A stretch of DNA of 34,895 nt, taken from positions 1-34,895 of the forward strand of contig JADWMM010000046.1 of NCBI GenBank assembly GCA_015978205.1, in the 5' to 3' direction. The notes under the pieces were generated by a model, which saw nothing but the letters and a program-made list of their open reading frames with translations, did no database searches and was not told the origin of the DNA. Position 1 is the stretch's first letter. The number at the start of each line of letters is the position of its first letter. The DNA comes from Alkaliphilus sp. NP8 (GTDB lineage: Bacteria; Bacillota; Clostridia; Peptostreptococcales; Natronincolaceae). Shown here piece after piece: positions 11,295 to 19,289 of this stretch. The position numbers and the translations under genes are program-made.

Positions 11295-11329
11295 AAAAAA
11301 CCAAGTCCAATAATTGAACTCGGTTTTTT
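11295..11329 (-). terminator. Terminator of the glutamate dehydrogenase gene
   Basis: A 16-bp stem (11295-11310 with 11314-11329, 3-base loop) is followed by a U-run. On the minus strand every position pairs if two G-U wobbles are allowed; on the plus strand the same positions would be A-C mismatches. The structure has therefore been maintained for the minus-strand transcript. Confidence 0.85.
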
Positions 11330-11352
11330 ATAATTTATTTAAAATTTAAATC

Positions 11353-12603
11353 TTAGTACCATCCTCTAAGTTTCATTGCATCTGCAACTCTCTTAATAGA
11401 AATCATAAATGCAGCTGTTCTAAGCTCTACACCATGCTCATCTTTAAGATCCCAGATTTCATTGAAAGCTTTAACCATTAATTTTTCTTGCTTTTCTTGA
11501 ACTTCTTCAAAAGTCCAGTTATATCTTTGTAAGTTTTGTACCCACTCAAAGTATGATACAGTTACTCCACCAGCATTAGCAAAAATATCTGGAACAACGA
11601 TAATTCCTTTTTCCTTTAAGATTTCGTCAGCTTCTAGTGTTGTAGGTCCATTAGCACCTTCACAAACAACTTTAGCTCTAACATCATTTGCATTTTCAGA
11701 AGTAATAGAATTTTCTAATGCACATGGTAATAAGATATCACATTCGTATCCGATGATTGCATCTCTATCGAATTCATTTTCAGCTCCTGGGAATCCTTTA
11801 ACTCCACCATTTTCTTTTACATATTGTGCTAATTCTTCAGCATTTAATCCTTTGCTGTTTTCAACTCCACCAGTGTGATCAGCAACAGCAACTATTGTTC
11901 CACCTAATTCAGTTATATATTTTCCTGTGAAAGAACCAACATTACCGAATCCTTGAATAGCTACTTTAGCTTGTGTCATATCAATGTTAAGTTTTTTAGC
12001 AGCTTCTCTAGCAGCAAGAGCAACTCCGTATCCTGTAGCTTCTGTTCTAGCTAAAGAACCATAGAATTCAACTGGCTTACCTGTGAATACTCCTGGAGCA
12101 AATTCTCCAGTTGCTTTTTCATATTCATCTACAAACCAAGTCATAACTTGTCCATTAGTTCCAACGTCTGGAGCAGGAATGTCTACCTTTTCACCAATAA
12201 TAGGAGAAATAGCTCTTGAGTACCCTCTAGATAATCTTTCTAATTCACCTTGTGATAATTCTCTAGGATCTACAGTGATTCCACCTTTACCTCCACCGTA
12301 TGGAACTCCCATAACTCCACACTTGAAAGTCATCCAAGTAGAAAGCGCTTTAACTTCATCTCTAGTTACTCCTTGATGGAATCTAACTCCACCTTTAAAA
12401 GGACCTATAGCATCGTTATGTTGAGCTCTATAACCAATAAAACTCTTTACAGTTCCGTCATCCATTTTTACTGGAATAGCCACTTCTAGTGTTCTCATTG
12501 GGTTTTTAAGAATTTCATATACAGCTGCATCAGTACCTAACTTATCGCATGCATTTTTTACTTGTTGTTGCGCAGTTTCAAAAGGATTTGCTTTTCCTGC
12601 CAT
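11353..12603 (-). CDS. gdh: NAD-dependent glutamate dehydrogenase
   Basis: The 416-residue product is a hexameric-type glutamate dehydrogenase that interconverts glutamate and 2-oxoglutarate plus ammonia. In amino-acid-fermenting clostridia it usually runs catabolically with NAD. Substrate-site lysines are seen at K94 (MTFKCGVMGVP) and K106 (GGGKGG, the catalytic lysine), with the catalytic aspartate at D146 in PAPDVGTN. A Rossmann motif QGFGNVGS begins the cofactor domain. A GGAGGG ribosome binding site precedes the ATG. The gene is monocistronic with its own terminator, a predicted leader of about 160 bases and an operator-like array at the promoter. Cofactor preference is inferred from organism type. 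Confidence 0.96.
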   Translation of the reverse strand: MAGKANPFETAQQQVKNACDKLGTDAAVYEILKNPMRTLEVAIPVKMDDGTVKSFIGYRAQHNDAIGPFKGGVRFHQGVTRDEVKALSTWMTFKCGVMGVPYGGGKGGITVDPRELSQGELERLSRGYSRAISPIIGEKVDIPAPDVGTNGQVMTWFVDEYEKATGEFAPGVFTGKPVEFYGSLARTEATGYGVALAAREAAKKLNIDMTQAKVAIQGFGNVGSFTGKYITELGGTIVAVADHTGGVENSKGLNAEELAQYVKENGGVKGFPGAENEFDRDAIIGYECDILLPCALENSITSENANDVRAKVVCEGANGPTTLEADEILKEKGIIVVPDIFANAGGVTVSYFEWVQNLQRYNWTFEEVQEKQEKLMVKAFNEIWDLKDEHGVELRTAAFMISIKRVADAMKLRGWY

Positions 12604-12770
12604 TATAATACCCTCCTAAAAATTTATTATTAAAATATTGCTAATAAAAATATTATTATATATTTTAAGAAACTGTCTTTAGACATTTCCTAAAAGCATT
12701 AGTTAAAGTGTATCTATCAATATTCGTCATCAATTTCCATCGTTATTTTATCAACTGTATGTACATTTGA

Positions 12771-12799
12771 ATTATAACATACCTATTTTAGTGTTGCAA
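12771..12799 (-). promoter_or_regulatory. Sigma-A promoter of gdh
   Basis: On the minus strand a -35 TTGCAA (12799-12794) and a perfect -10 TATAAT (12776-12771) are 17 bases apart, and TGT before the -10 forms an extended element. Transcription would start near 12764, leaving a leader of about 160 bases. That leader contains a small hairpin around 12668-12690 (TGTCT-loop-AGACA core). Confidence 0.65.
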
Positions 12800-12831
12800 T
12801 AGTTTATTGCTATAACAAGAAGTTATAGCAA
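12794..12831. promoter_or_regulatory. Array of TTGCwATA half-sites at the gdh promoter
   Basis: A perfect 10-bp inverted repeat, TTGCTATAAC (12807-12816) and GTTATAGCAA (12822-12831), is followed promoter-ward by a third related half-site, TTGCAATA (12794-12801), that contains the -35. The dyad is centred about 55 bases upstream of the predicted gdh start. No U-run follows on the minus strand, so a terminator role for the upstream gene is unlikely. It looks like a regulator binding site; the regulator is not identified. Confidence 0.5.
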
Positions 12832-12918
12832 ACAAAAAATCATTGTATACAGTATACTTTTATAGTAAATCATCTTATATCTATTAAAATATATTAAATA
12901 CCTATATTATTTTTTATA

Positions 12919-13737
12919 TTATGTCATTATATCTATTTTTCTTACATTTACATCGATAGACACTATATGTAGAGAAGTCATATATTCTATTTCCATTTTC
13001 ACCTGCTCTTGAAGTCTTTCTATAACAGGAATAATAGGGTTTCCATATACAACATTAACATCCATTTCTACTGTAAGGCCTTTACTAGTATTATTTATAT
13101 ATATATTACTGATTTTGGAAATACCTATCATTTTATTAGAAACTTTATACACTAAATCTTCTATAACACTATTGGAAATAAAGTATTTGCCTCTATAACT
13201 ATATGTAGGCCTTACTACAGAACGTTCATCCCAATCGTTATTATCCTCTTTTCCTAAGTTTTTCAACATCCTTAATGGATTTAAAAAATAACCTGAAAAA
13301 TCCTTTTTTATTTCAAATGTAGGTACAGGAATAATATGCTTTCCTTCCTTTATTCTATGTGTTCTGGCAGCTTCAATATCTTCTTTAGTAGATATATCTT
13401 CTATAAAAATCCATTCTTTAATTTCACTACTACCTAAAGTTTCAGCTATAGCTTTTACCATTTTACTAGAAGTTCCTAAAATTAATATTTTATTAGGATT
13501 CTCATTTTTTAAAATTTTTATAATTTCTTCCTTGTGATTAGGATCTAAAAAAAGAGCTCTTTTTATTGCAGACATTTTTGATTTCTCTTTTTTTGCAGAA
13601 CTTCCTCCTAAAACCTTATTCCCTTTTATTAAAAGTCCATCATCTATTATATATTCTATATTCCTTGTTTTAGCCACGTTAATAGCCCTAAAGCTTTTAC
13701 CAGTTCCACTAGAACCTACAAGTACATATACTTCCAT
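12919..13737 (-). CDS. P-loop NTPase fused to an Asp23/Gls24-like domain
   Basis: The 272-residue product begins with a nucleotide-binding loop, GSSGTGKS at residues 8-15, in a compact P-loop domain (about 1-130) that includes NKILILGTSS and a WIFIEDIS strand. From about residue 185 the sequence changes to an Asp23/Gls24-type fold: YFISNSVIEDLVYKVSNKMIG, then GLTVEMDVNVVYGNPIIPVIERLQ, and a final VSIDVNVRKI strand. Asp23 proteins are linked to cell-envelope stress in Firmicutes. No signal peptide or membrane segment is visible. A GGGAGGAGG ribosome binding site precedes the ATG. The function is unknown; the domain reading is by eye and could be refined by profile search. Confidence 0.75.
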   Translation of the reverse strand: MEVYVLVGSSGTGKSFRAINVAKTRNIEYIIDDGLLIKGNKVLGGSSAKKEKSKMSAIKRALFLDPNHKEEIIKILKNENPNKILILGTSSKMVKAIAETLGSSEIKEWIFIEDISTKEDIEAARTHRIKEGKHIIPVPTFEIKKDFSGYFLNPLRMLKNLGKEDNNDWDERSVVRPTYSYRGKYFISNSVIEDLVYKVSNKMIGISKISNIYINNTSKGLTVEMDVNVVYGNPIIPVIERLQEQVKMEIEYMTSLHIVSIDVNVRKIDIMT

Positions 13738-13817
13738 ACTTATTCCTCCTCCCTTATTATAATATCACAATAATAAACTTAAATAATACTGTTATTAAAT
13801 TTATTATTAACAATATT

Positions 13818-13836
13818 TATAATGAAAATCATTATA
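13818..13836. promoter_or_regulatory. Fur-type operator (Fur box)
   Basis: TATAATGAAAATCATTATA matches 16 of 19 positions of the classical Fur box GATAATGATAATCATTATC. It is the core of a longer perfect dyad covering 13814-13840 (12-bp arms, 3-base centre). It lies in the divergent region between the P-loop/Asp23 gene (start 13737, minus) and the ferredoxin gene (start 13953, plus). A PerR box is the main alternative reading, but the dyad spacing fits Fur better. Confidence 0.6.
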
Positions 13837-13872
13837 AATAGAATGTTTTTGAAAAAAATATATATTTATTTG

Positions 13873-13901
13873 TTGATTACAAATAATATATATTGCATAA
13901 T
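13873..13901 (+). promoter_or_regulatory. Promoter of the ferredoxin gene
   Basis: A -35 TTGATT (13873-13878) and a -10 CATAAT (13896-13901) are separated by 17 bases, giving a start near 13908 and a leader of about 45 bases. The Fur-type dyad is centred about 81 bases upstream of that start, outside the core promoter. Confidence 0.5.
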
Positions 13902-13916
13902 ACAAGTAGTTAATAG

Positions 13917-14123
<207 letters not shown>

Positions 14124-14135
14124 TATAAAAAAAAG

Positions 14136-14172
14136 AAAGAGAGATAGGATGTTCTACATCTTACCTCTCTTT
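14136..14172. terminator. Bidirectional terminator between ferredoxin and marR genes
   Basis: A 16-position stem (14136-14151 with 14157-14172, 5-base loop) with one A-C mismatch and one G-U pair is followed by a T-run on the plus strand and an A-run upstream. It ends the ferredoxin transcript and, on the minus strand, overlaps the marR stop codon. Confidence 0.8.
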
Positions 14173-14598
14173 TTTATTTAACATATCTAATTTCACAAGA
14201 AATTTTAATATGGCTATTTCTTCATTAAATGTAAAGTCGTCTAGCAAAGAAAAAAGCATTTCTTTTTCTTTTTCCATACTTTCTTCTAGAGTTTTTTTTC
14301 CTTTTTCTGTTAAGTAAAGTGAATAAGCTCTTCTATCATCATCACTTTTTGTTTTTATTATATACTTTTCGTATATTAACTTATTGGATATTGTCTTAAA
14401 AGTATTTCTATCAATATTTAGATTTTTAATAACTTCATACATTTTTTGTTCATTTTTATCTTGTAATAATTTTAAAATGAGAATTTCAATAATAGATAAT
14501 TTAAATCCATTTATATTTATTCCCTTTTTGTCTAAAGCAATAACATTCTTTACTAATTTTTCCATGTATTCATGTATTTCTACATAGTAATTTCTCAT
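14161..14598 (-). CDS. MarR family transcriptional regulator
   Basis: The 145-residue product is a winged-helix DNA-binding protein. A helix-turn-helix region occupies about residues 50-75 (MYEVIKNLNIDRNTFKTISNKLI), and the wing carries the typical DDDRRAYSLYLTEKGKK signature (86-102). It probably acts as a dimer. It starts 10 bases after the rex stop and is likely co-transcribed with rex. Ligand and targets are unknown. Confidence 0.88.
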   Translation of the reverse strand: MRNYYVEIHEYMEKLVKNVIALDKKGININGFKLSIIEILILKLLQDKNEQKMYEVIKNLNIDRNTFKTISNKLIYEKYIIKTKSDDDRRAYSLYLTEKGKKTLEESMEKEKEMLFSLLDDFTFNEEIAILKFLVKLDMLNKKER

Positions 14599-14608
14599 AG
14601 ACTCACTC

Positions 14609-15262
14609 TTATTTATCTACTTCCAGATGTTTCTCATTTAATAAATAAGATAATGTATATAAACTTTCACTAAGATGTACATTTTCAACTATTATATGCT
14701 CTGGCACTTTTATATCTGTAGGAGCAAAGTTCCAAATTCCTTTAACATTATCTTTATTAAGCTTATCTACTATACCTTGTGCAAATTCTCTTGGAGTAGA
14801 AATAACAACAATATCTATTTCATTTTCATTAGTAAACTCTCCTAATTCATCTACATCACGGAATGGAATGTCTCTAATTTTCATACCTATTAATCTAGGA
14901 TTTATATCAAATAAAGCTAATAATTCGTATCCTGATTTTTCAAAATTAGTATAATTAGCTACTGCCTGCCCTAAATTACCTGCTCCAACAATAATCATTT
15001 TATAAGTTCTATTAAGACCTAATATTTTTTCGATTTCTTGATAAAGTTCCTCTACATTATAACCATAACCTTGTTGTCCAAAGCCACCAAAGCAGTTTAA
15101 ATCTTGACGAATTTGAGAAGCTGTAAATCCTATTAATTTACTTAACTCCTTTGAAGATATACGGTAAATTTCCTTTTCTAATAATTCCTGTAAATATCTA
15201 TGGTATTTGGGTAATCTTCTTACTACTGCCATAGAAATATTTGAAATGTTTCTATTACTCAA
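14609..15262 (-). CDS. rex: Redox-sensing transcriptional repressor Rex
   Basis: Rex senses the NADH/NAD+ ratio and represses fermentation and energy genes when NAD+ is high. The N-terminal winged helix includes SMAVVRRLPKYHRYL and FTASQIRQDLNCFGGFGQQGYGY; the Rossmann domain carries IIVGAGNLGQA. I chose the TTG at 15262-15260 (217 residues) because GGGG lies 9 bases upstream. The frame is open to a GTG at 15277, but that codon has no Shine-Dalgarno of its own. The gene is followed closely by marR. A Rex-like site overlaps the predicted promoter, which suggests autoregulation. Confidence 0.93.
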   Translation of the reverse strand: MSNRNISNISMAVVRRLPKYHRYLQELLEKEIYRISSKELSKLIGFTASQIRQDLNCFGGFGQQGYGYNVEELYQEIEKILGLNRTYKMIIVGAGNLGQAVANYTNFEKSGYELLALFDINPRLIGMKIRDIPFRDVDELGEFTNENEIDIVVISTPREFAQGIVDKLNKDNVKGIWNFAPTDIKVPEHIIVENVHLSESLYTLSYLLNEKHLEVDK

Positions 15263-15277
15263 ATTTATCAACCCCAC

Positions 15278-15600
15278 TCTTTATTTTATTTATAGTATCC
15301 TACCAACCATTTGTAAATATTAAACAAATTTCAACTCAAAATAAATAAATTTAGAGTTTATTATCATTATTAACTTACCCACTATAAATCAAATAAACCC
15401 TTTTAAATTCCTAATTTCTATAAGAATAAAAAATAAAATTTTCTATTTCACAAAAATACGCTTTTAATTTAAAAATTATATCAATATTTTTTTTTACTGT
15501 CAATACACCTTTGATACTTTTTTGTCATAGTGAACTTTCAATATATGTATTTTTCTGTTAAGATTAAAGTGGTTTAATGTAACTTTTAGGAGGAATTTCA
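15278..15600. other. 323-bp divergent region between rex and the ABC-F gene
   Basis: Besides the rex promoter and Rex-like site, this AT-rich region carries a TAGGAGGA ribosome binding site for the ABC-F gene (about 15587-15594). No clear sigma-A promoter or attenuator hairpin was found for the ABC-F gene. Confidence 0.4.
15289..15327 (-). promoter_or_regulatory. rex promoter with an overlapping Rex-like site
   Basis: On the minus strand a -35 TTTACA (15317-15312) and a -10 TATAAA (15294-15289) are 17 bases apart. The -35 lies inside TTGTTTAATATTTACAA (15327-15311), which resembles the clostridial Rex operator TTGTTAA-N4-TTAACAA but is one base shorter and imperfect. This placement would allow autorepression. 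The promoter is fairly good; the operator is tentative. Confidence 0.45.
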
Positions 15601-17523
15601 ATGATTATTTTATCTTGTAATAATATATCAAAATCATTCGGTATAGATTTAATTTTAAATAACATTAACTTTAACATAAACAAAGGAGAAAAAGTTGGAC
15701 TTGTCGGTGCTAATGGTGCAGGTAAATCCACTCTTTTTAAAATTTTAACCAATCAACTTCCTTATGATTCAGGAGAATTATATATAGCAAAATCTACTAC
15801 TATTGGATATTTAGAGCAAAATGCTATATTAGATGAAGACTGTACTATTATGGATGTATGTTTAACTATATTTGAAAATTTAATTAAAATGGAACAAAAC
15901 CTTCGAGATTTGGAAACTAAAATTGCAGAGTTAAGTAATAATGAAAAAGAATCAGCTGTGCTTGAAGATACAATGCATAAATACTCATTATTACTAGAAG
16001 AATTTAATGAAAGAAATGGATATGGATTTCGCAGCGAAATAAGAGGTATACTTAAAGGCCTCGGCTTTTTAGAAGAAGAATTCGAACAGCCTATATATCA
16101 ATTAAGTGGAGGGCAAAAAACCAGAGTTGCATTAGCAAAGTTGTTGCTTATACATCCTGATATTTTATTATTAGACGAGCCTACTAACCATTTAGATATT
16201 GAGGCCGTCCAATGGCTTGAGGGCTTCTTAAGAGATTACGATGGAACTATTTTTATGATATCTCACGACCGTTACTTTCTAGACCAAATGTGTAATAGAA
16301 TTCTAGAAATAGAACATAAAACTCTTAATAGCTACAATGGAAACTTCTCAACATTTATAAAAAAGAAAAAAATCATGCTCGAACAAAAAATGAAAGAATA
16401 TATAAATCAACAAAAAGAAATAGATAAACGAAAAGATATAGTTAGAAAGCTTAAACAGCACGGAACAGAAAAATTAATGAATAGAGCTAAAAGTCATGAA
16501 AAAAAATTAGAAAAAATAGAAGAAATAGAAGCCCCTATAATTAGTAAAGATATACCAATTATGCATTTTGAAACCCAGACAAAAAGCGGCAATGATGTTT
16601 TATCTATAAAAGATCTTAGTAAAAGCTTTGATGATAATTTACTTTTTAAAAACGTAAACTTGGATATTTACAAAGGAGAAAGAGTAGCTTTAATTGGTCC
16701 TAATGGTATTGGGAAATCTACTCTATTTAAAATAATATTAGATGAACTTAAGCCTAATAATGGAAATGTACATTTAGGGCATAATGTTTTTACTGGATAT
16801 TATGATCAAGAGCAAAAGAACCTTGATAATAACAAAACTGTTATAGATGAAATTTGGGATGAGAATACTAAATTTACTCAAACAAAGGTTAGAACTCTTC
16901 TTGGGTCATTTCTTTTTAAAGGAGATGATGTATTTAAAATAGTAGGGTCATTAAGTGGAGGTGAAAAAGGAAGACTTTCAATGCTTAAGCTTATTTTATC
17001 AAAATCTAATTTTATATTATTAGATGAACCTACTAACCATTTAGATATTGAATCTAAAGAAGTTTTAGAAGAAGCACTTTTAAATTATAATGGTACAACC
17101 TTCTTTATTTCCCATGATCGATACTTTTTAAATAAATTAGCTACTAAAGTTATAGAAATTACGCCACAAGGTACTGAAACTTTCCTTGGAAATTATGATT
17201 ACTATATTGAAAAGAAAAAAGAAAAATTATTACTAAATAAGTCTGAAGATAAAGCAGAAAAAACCAAGACTCAAATTAAAGAAGAAAAAAGAAAAGAAAA
17301 AGAAAAACGAGAATCTCAAAAAGCTATAATAAAGACTCAGAAAAAAATAGAAGCTGAAATTTTAGAACTAGAGGAAAAAATTTCTCAGCTAGAGGACTTA
17401 ATGTGCCAAGAAGAAATATATTCAAATCCAGAAAAAAGTAAAGAAGTGCACCAAGAAACTGTAGACTTAAAAAATAAATTAACTAGTTTATATTCTGAAT
17501 GGGAAAACCTTTTAGATTGTTAA
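15601..17523 (+). CDS. ABC-F family ATPase (YdiF-type)
   Basis: The 640-residue product is a soluble protein with two ABC domains and no membrane segments. ABC-F proteins act on the ribosome in translation or antibiotic protection. Domain 1 has Walker A GANGAGKST (36-44), LSGGQ (168-172) and LLDEPTNHLDI; domain 2 has GPNGIGKST (366-374), LSGGE (451-455) and a second LLDEPTNHLDI. The charged linker (about 245-315) and a C-terminal coiled coil (about 540-640) match B. subtilis YdiF. Its position next to rex and tsaD supports that orthology. Whether it protects from an antibiotic cannot be told. Confidence 0.93.
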   Translation: MIILSCNNISKSFGIDLILNNINFNINKGEKVGLVGANGAGKSTLFKILTNQLPYDSGELYIAKSTTIGYLEQNAILDEDCTIMDVCLTIFENLIKMEQNLRDLETKIAELSNNEKESAVLEDTMHKYSLLLEEFNERNGYGFRSEIRGILKGLGFLEEEFEQPIYQLSGGQKTRVALAKLLLIHPDILLLDEPTNHLDIEAVQWLEGFLRDYDGTIFMISHDRYFLDQMCNRILEIEHKTLNSYNGNFSTFIKKKKIMLEQKMKEYINQQKEIDKRKDIVRKLKQHGTEKLMNRAKSHEKKLEKIEEIEAPIISKDIPIMHFETQTKSGNDVLSIKDLSKSFDDNLLFKNVNLDIYKGERVALIGPNGIGKSTLFKIILDELKPNNGNVHLGHNVFTGYYDQEQKNLDNNKTVIDEIWDENTKFTQTKVRTLLGSFLFKGDDVFKIVGSLSGGEKGRLSMLKLILSKSNFILLDEPTNHLDIESKEVLEEALLNYNGTTFFISHDRYFLNKLATKVIEITPQGTETFLGNYDYYIEKKKEKLLLNKSEDKAEKTKTQIKEEKRKEKEKRESQKAIIKTQKKIEAEILELEEKISQLEDLMCQEEIYSNPEKSKEVHQETVDLKNKLTSLYSEWENLLDC

Positions 17524-17532
17524 CCTGGGAAC

Positions 17533-17661
17533 CTGTCCACATTAATCCACAAACAATCCACAGAATCCACATGTTTATCCACATCATATTTGGGTATATT
17601 AGTGTTGTTTGTAATTCTTGCACATTATCCACAAATTCATGTGATTTATACATGTGTATAT
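17533..17661. promoter_or_regulatory. Cluster of DnaA boxes between ydiF-type gene and tsaD
   Basis: Two perfect DnaA boxes TTATCCACA lie at 17575-17583 and 17625-17633. Near matches in the same orientation are CTGTCCACA (17533), TAATCCACA (17543), CAATCCACA (17554) and GAATCCACA (17563); a reverse near match TGTGTATAT lies at 17653-17661. The first five boxes end at 17541, 17551, 17562, 17571 and 17583, that is 9 to 12 bases apart, about one helical turn. The stretch lies after the ABC-F stop codon and contains no gene. The likely role is DnaA binding outside oriC. Confidence 0.75.
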
Positions 17662-17745
17662 GTTAATAAACAATGTGTAACCTTAGTCAAAATTAATTTG
17701 AATATATTTTCTTTTTAAAAATTAACAATATAACTTAAAAAATAT

Positions 17746-17783
17746 AAAACACCTTTATTCACAACAATAAATAAAGGTGTTTT
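17746..17783. terminator. Bidirectional terminator downstream of the ABC-F gene
   Basis: A perfect 14-bp inverted repeat (17746-17759 with 17770-17783) has a 10-base loop and T-rich flanks on both strands. It lies between the plus-strand ABC-F gene and the minus-strand small ORF, so it can end both transcripts. The DnaA-box cluster would fall within the ABC-F 3' untranslated region. Confidence 0.85.
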
Positions 17784-17814
17784 GTATTTATTAATATTAT
17801 ATTATGTACTATTT

Positions 17815-17979
17815 CTAACTTTCCTCTAGTTCTTCTCTTAACTCTTTAATAATAATATCTTTCTTCTTACTTTCTGTTATAAAAGCATCTATTACTTCAT
17901 GCATCTGATCAATAACATGTAGTAAATCTAACTTATCGCTTTTCATATCCATTTTTCTCATCCAAGACAACATTTCCAT
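17815..17979 (-). CDS. Small hypothetical protein, helical/coiled-coil
   Basis: The 54-residue ORF starts at the ATG 17979-17977, 7 bases after GAGGGGG; a TTG start six codons earlier would place the Shine-Dalgarno inside the gene. The product is highly charged and predicted helical, with heptad-like hydrophobics from LDLLHVIDQMHEVIDAF to IIIKELREELEES. No family is recognised. It lies between the DnaA-box cluster and tsaD on the tsaD strand. The good ribosome binding site and terminator support a real gene. Confidence 0.6.
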   Translation of the reverse strand: MEMLSWMRKMDMKSDKLDLLHVIDQMHEVIDAFITESKKKDIIIKELREELEES

Positions 17980-18049
17980 ATATATAATCCCCCTCAAAAT
18001 AATAATTTGTTATGTAATTATATCATAGGATTTTGAAGGAATATATAAA

Positions 18050-18067
18050 CAATGTTATGCAACATTG
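18050..18067 (-). terminator. Hairpin after tsaD
   Basis: A perfect 7-bp inverted repeat CAATGTT-ATGC-AACATTG lies 17 bases past the tsaD stop and is followed on the minus strand by TTTATATATT. It is a weak but well-placed terminator. Confidence 0.45.
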
Positions 18068-18083
18068 GCACTATATGGAACGG

Positions 18084-19121
18084 TTAATTACGATCTCCTA
18101 TTTTTAAGTTAGGTATAGCATTTAAATCTAAATTAGAACTTAACCCTTTTATATAATCATAATAAGCAACACAACCAATCATAGCTGCATTATCAGTACA
18201 AAGAGTTAAAGAAGGATATTTTAAATCTATATTATTCTTATCACATTCTAATTTTAAATGTGTTCTTAACCCACTATTTGCTGCTACTCCACCTGCAAGT
18301 ACAACACGGTCCACACCTTTTTGTACTGCACACTTAACAGCTTTTTCTGTTAATATTTCTACTACAGATTTTTGAAAGCTAGCAGCTACATCAGCTACTG
18401 GTATTTCTAAGCCTTTCATTTTCTGTGTATTTATATAGTTTAAAACTGCTGATTTTAAACCACTAAAACTAAAATCATAGCTTCCTTCCTCAAGATAAGC
18501 TTTTGGAAAATTAATAGCATCTGGATTGCCCTCTTTAGCAAGCTTGTCTATTTGAGGTCCTCCAGGATATCCAAGTCCTAAAGCTCTTGCAACTTTGTCA
18601 AAAGCCTCTCCTGCTGCATCATCTCTAGTTCTACCTATCATTTCATATTCTCCATAATCTTTCATATATACTAAATGTGTATGTCCACCAGAAACGATTA
18701 AACAAATAAATGGAGGCTTTAGATTCTTATGATCTATAAAATTAGCATAAATATGCCCTTCAATATGATTAACACCATTTAAAGGTATTTCCTTTGCAAA
18801 AGCTATAGCTTTACCTGCAGATAAACCTACTAATAAAGCGCCTACTAATCCCGGTCCATATGTAACACCTACATGAGTTATATCATCAAAAGTAACATTA
18901 GCTTCTTTTAAAGCCTGGCTAATTACTTCATTAATATTTTCTATATGCTTTCTTGAAGCAACTTCAGGAACTACTCCACCAAATTTCTTATGCTGTTCAA
19001 TTTGGGAATTAATAATATTAGATAAAACTTGTCTACCATTTTTTAACACACTTACAGAAGTTTCGTCACAGCTTGATTCTATAGCTAATGTAATAACATC
19101 TTCTTTTAAATTTAGTTTCAT
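18084..19121 (-). CDS. tsaD: tRNA N6-adenosine threonylcarbamoyltransferase TsaD
   Basis: The 345-residue product transfers the threonylcarbamoyl group to A37 of ANN-decoding tRNAs, together with TsaB and TsaE (genes at 20011-21167). ASKHA-fold features are visible: [13 protein letters not shown] near the N-terminus, the metal ligands H119 and H123 in NHIEGH, D310 in CTDNAAMIG, and the [10 protein letters not shown] segment. It is full length. It lies on the same strand as tsaB-tsaE but is separated from them by a convergent small gene, so it is transcribed on its own. Confidence 0.98.
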   Translation of the reverse strand: MKLNLKEDVITLAIESSCDETSVSVLKNGRQVLSNIINSQIEQHKKFGGVVPEVASRKHIENINEVISQALKEANVTFDDITHVGVTYGPGLVGALLVGLSAGKAIAFAKEIPLNGVNHIEGHIYANFIDHKNLKPPFICLIVSGGHTHLVYMKDYGEYEMIGRTRDDAAGEAFDKVARALGLGYPGGPQIDKLAKEGNPDAINFPKAYLEEGSYDFSFSGLKSAVLNYINTQKMKGLEIPVADVAASFQKSVVEILTEKAVKCAVQKGVDRVVLAGGVAANSGLRTHLKLECDKNNIDLKYPSLTLCTDNAAMIGCVAYYDYIKGLSSNLDLNAIPNLKIGDRN

Positions 19122-19289
19122 TTTTACTCTCCTCTACTTTCCAACTACTAATATTATAACCTAAATATAAAAATTTTCTATTATATCCATATAAATATTT
19201 AATTTTAAAATAATCATATATAATATTTTATATAATTAAACAAATACTAATATAGATCTTCCTTTAAAACTCTATAAGGAGTGAACTAT

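Larger units (their letters stand above)
12604..12918. other. 315-bp region between the P-loop/Asp23 gene and gdh
   Basis: This holds the gdh leader, promoter and half-site array listed separately, plus about 85 AT-rich bases after the stop of the upstream gene. No further gene was seen. Confidence 0.5.

Noticed and set aside
12807..12831. Inverted repeat read as the terminator of the P-loop/Asp23 gene
   Set aside because: No T-run follows on the minus strand, and the repeat shares half-sites with the gdh -35 region, so an operator is the better reading.
13738..13813. Rex operator upstream of the P-loop/Asp23 and ferredoxin genes
   Set aside because: Only one half-site (TTAACAA at 13807-13813) is present and the opposite half does not match at the required spacing.
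17533..17661. DnaA-box cluster read as a chromosomal origin
   Set aside because: No dnaA, dnaN or rpmH nearby and no clear adjacent DNA-unwinding element with DnaA-trios; a DnaA-binding control cluster is more likely than oriC.
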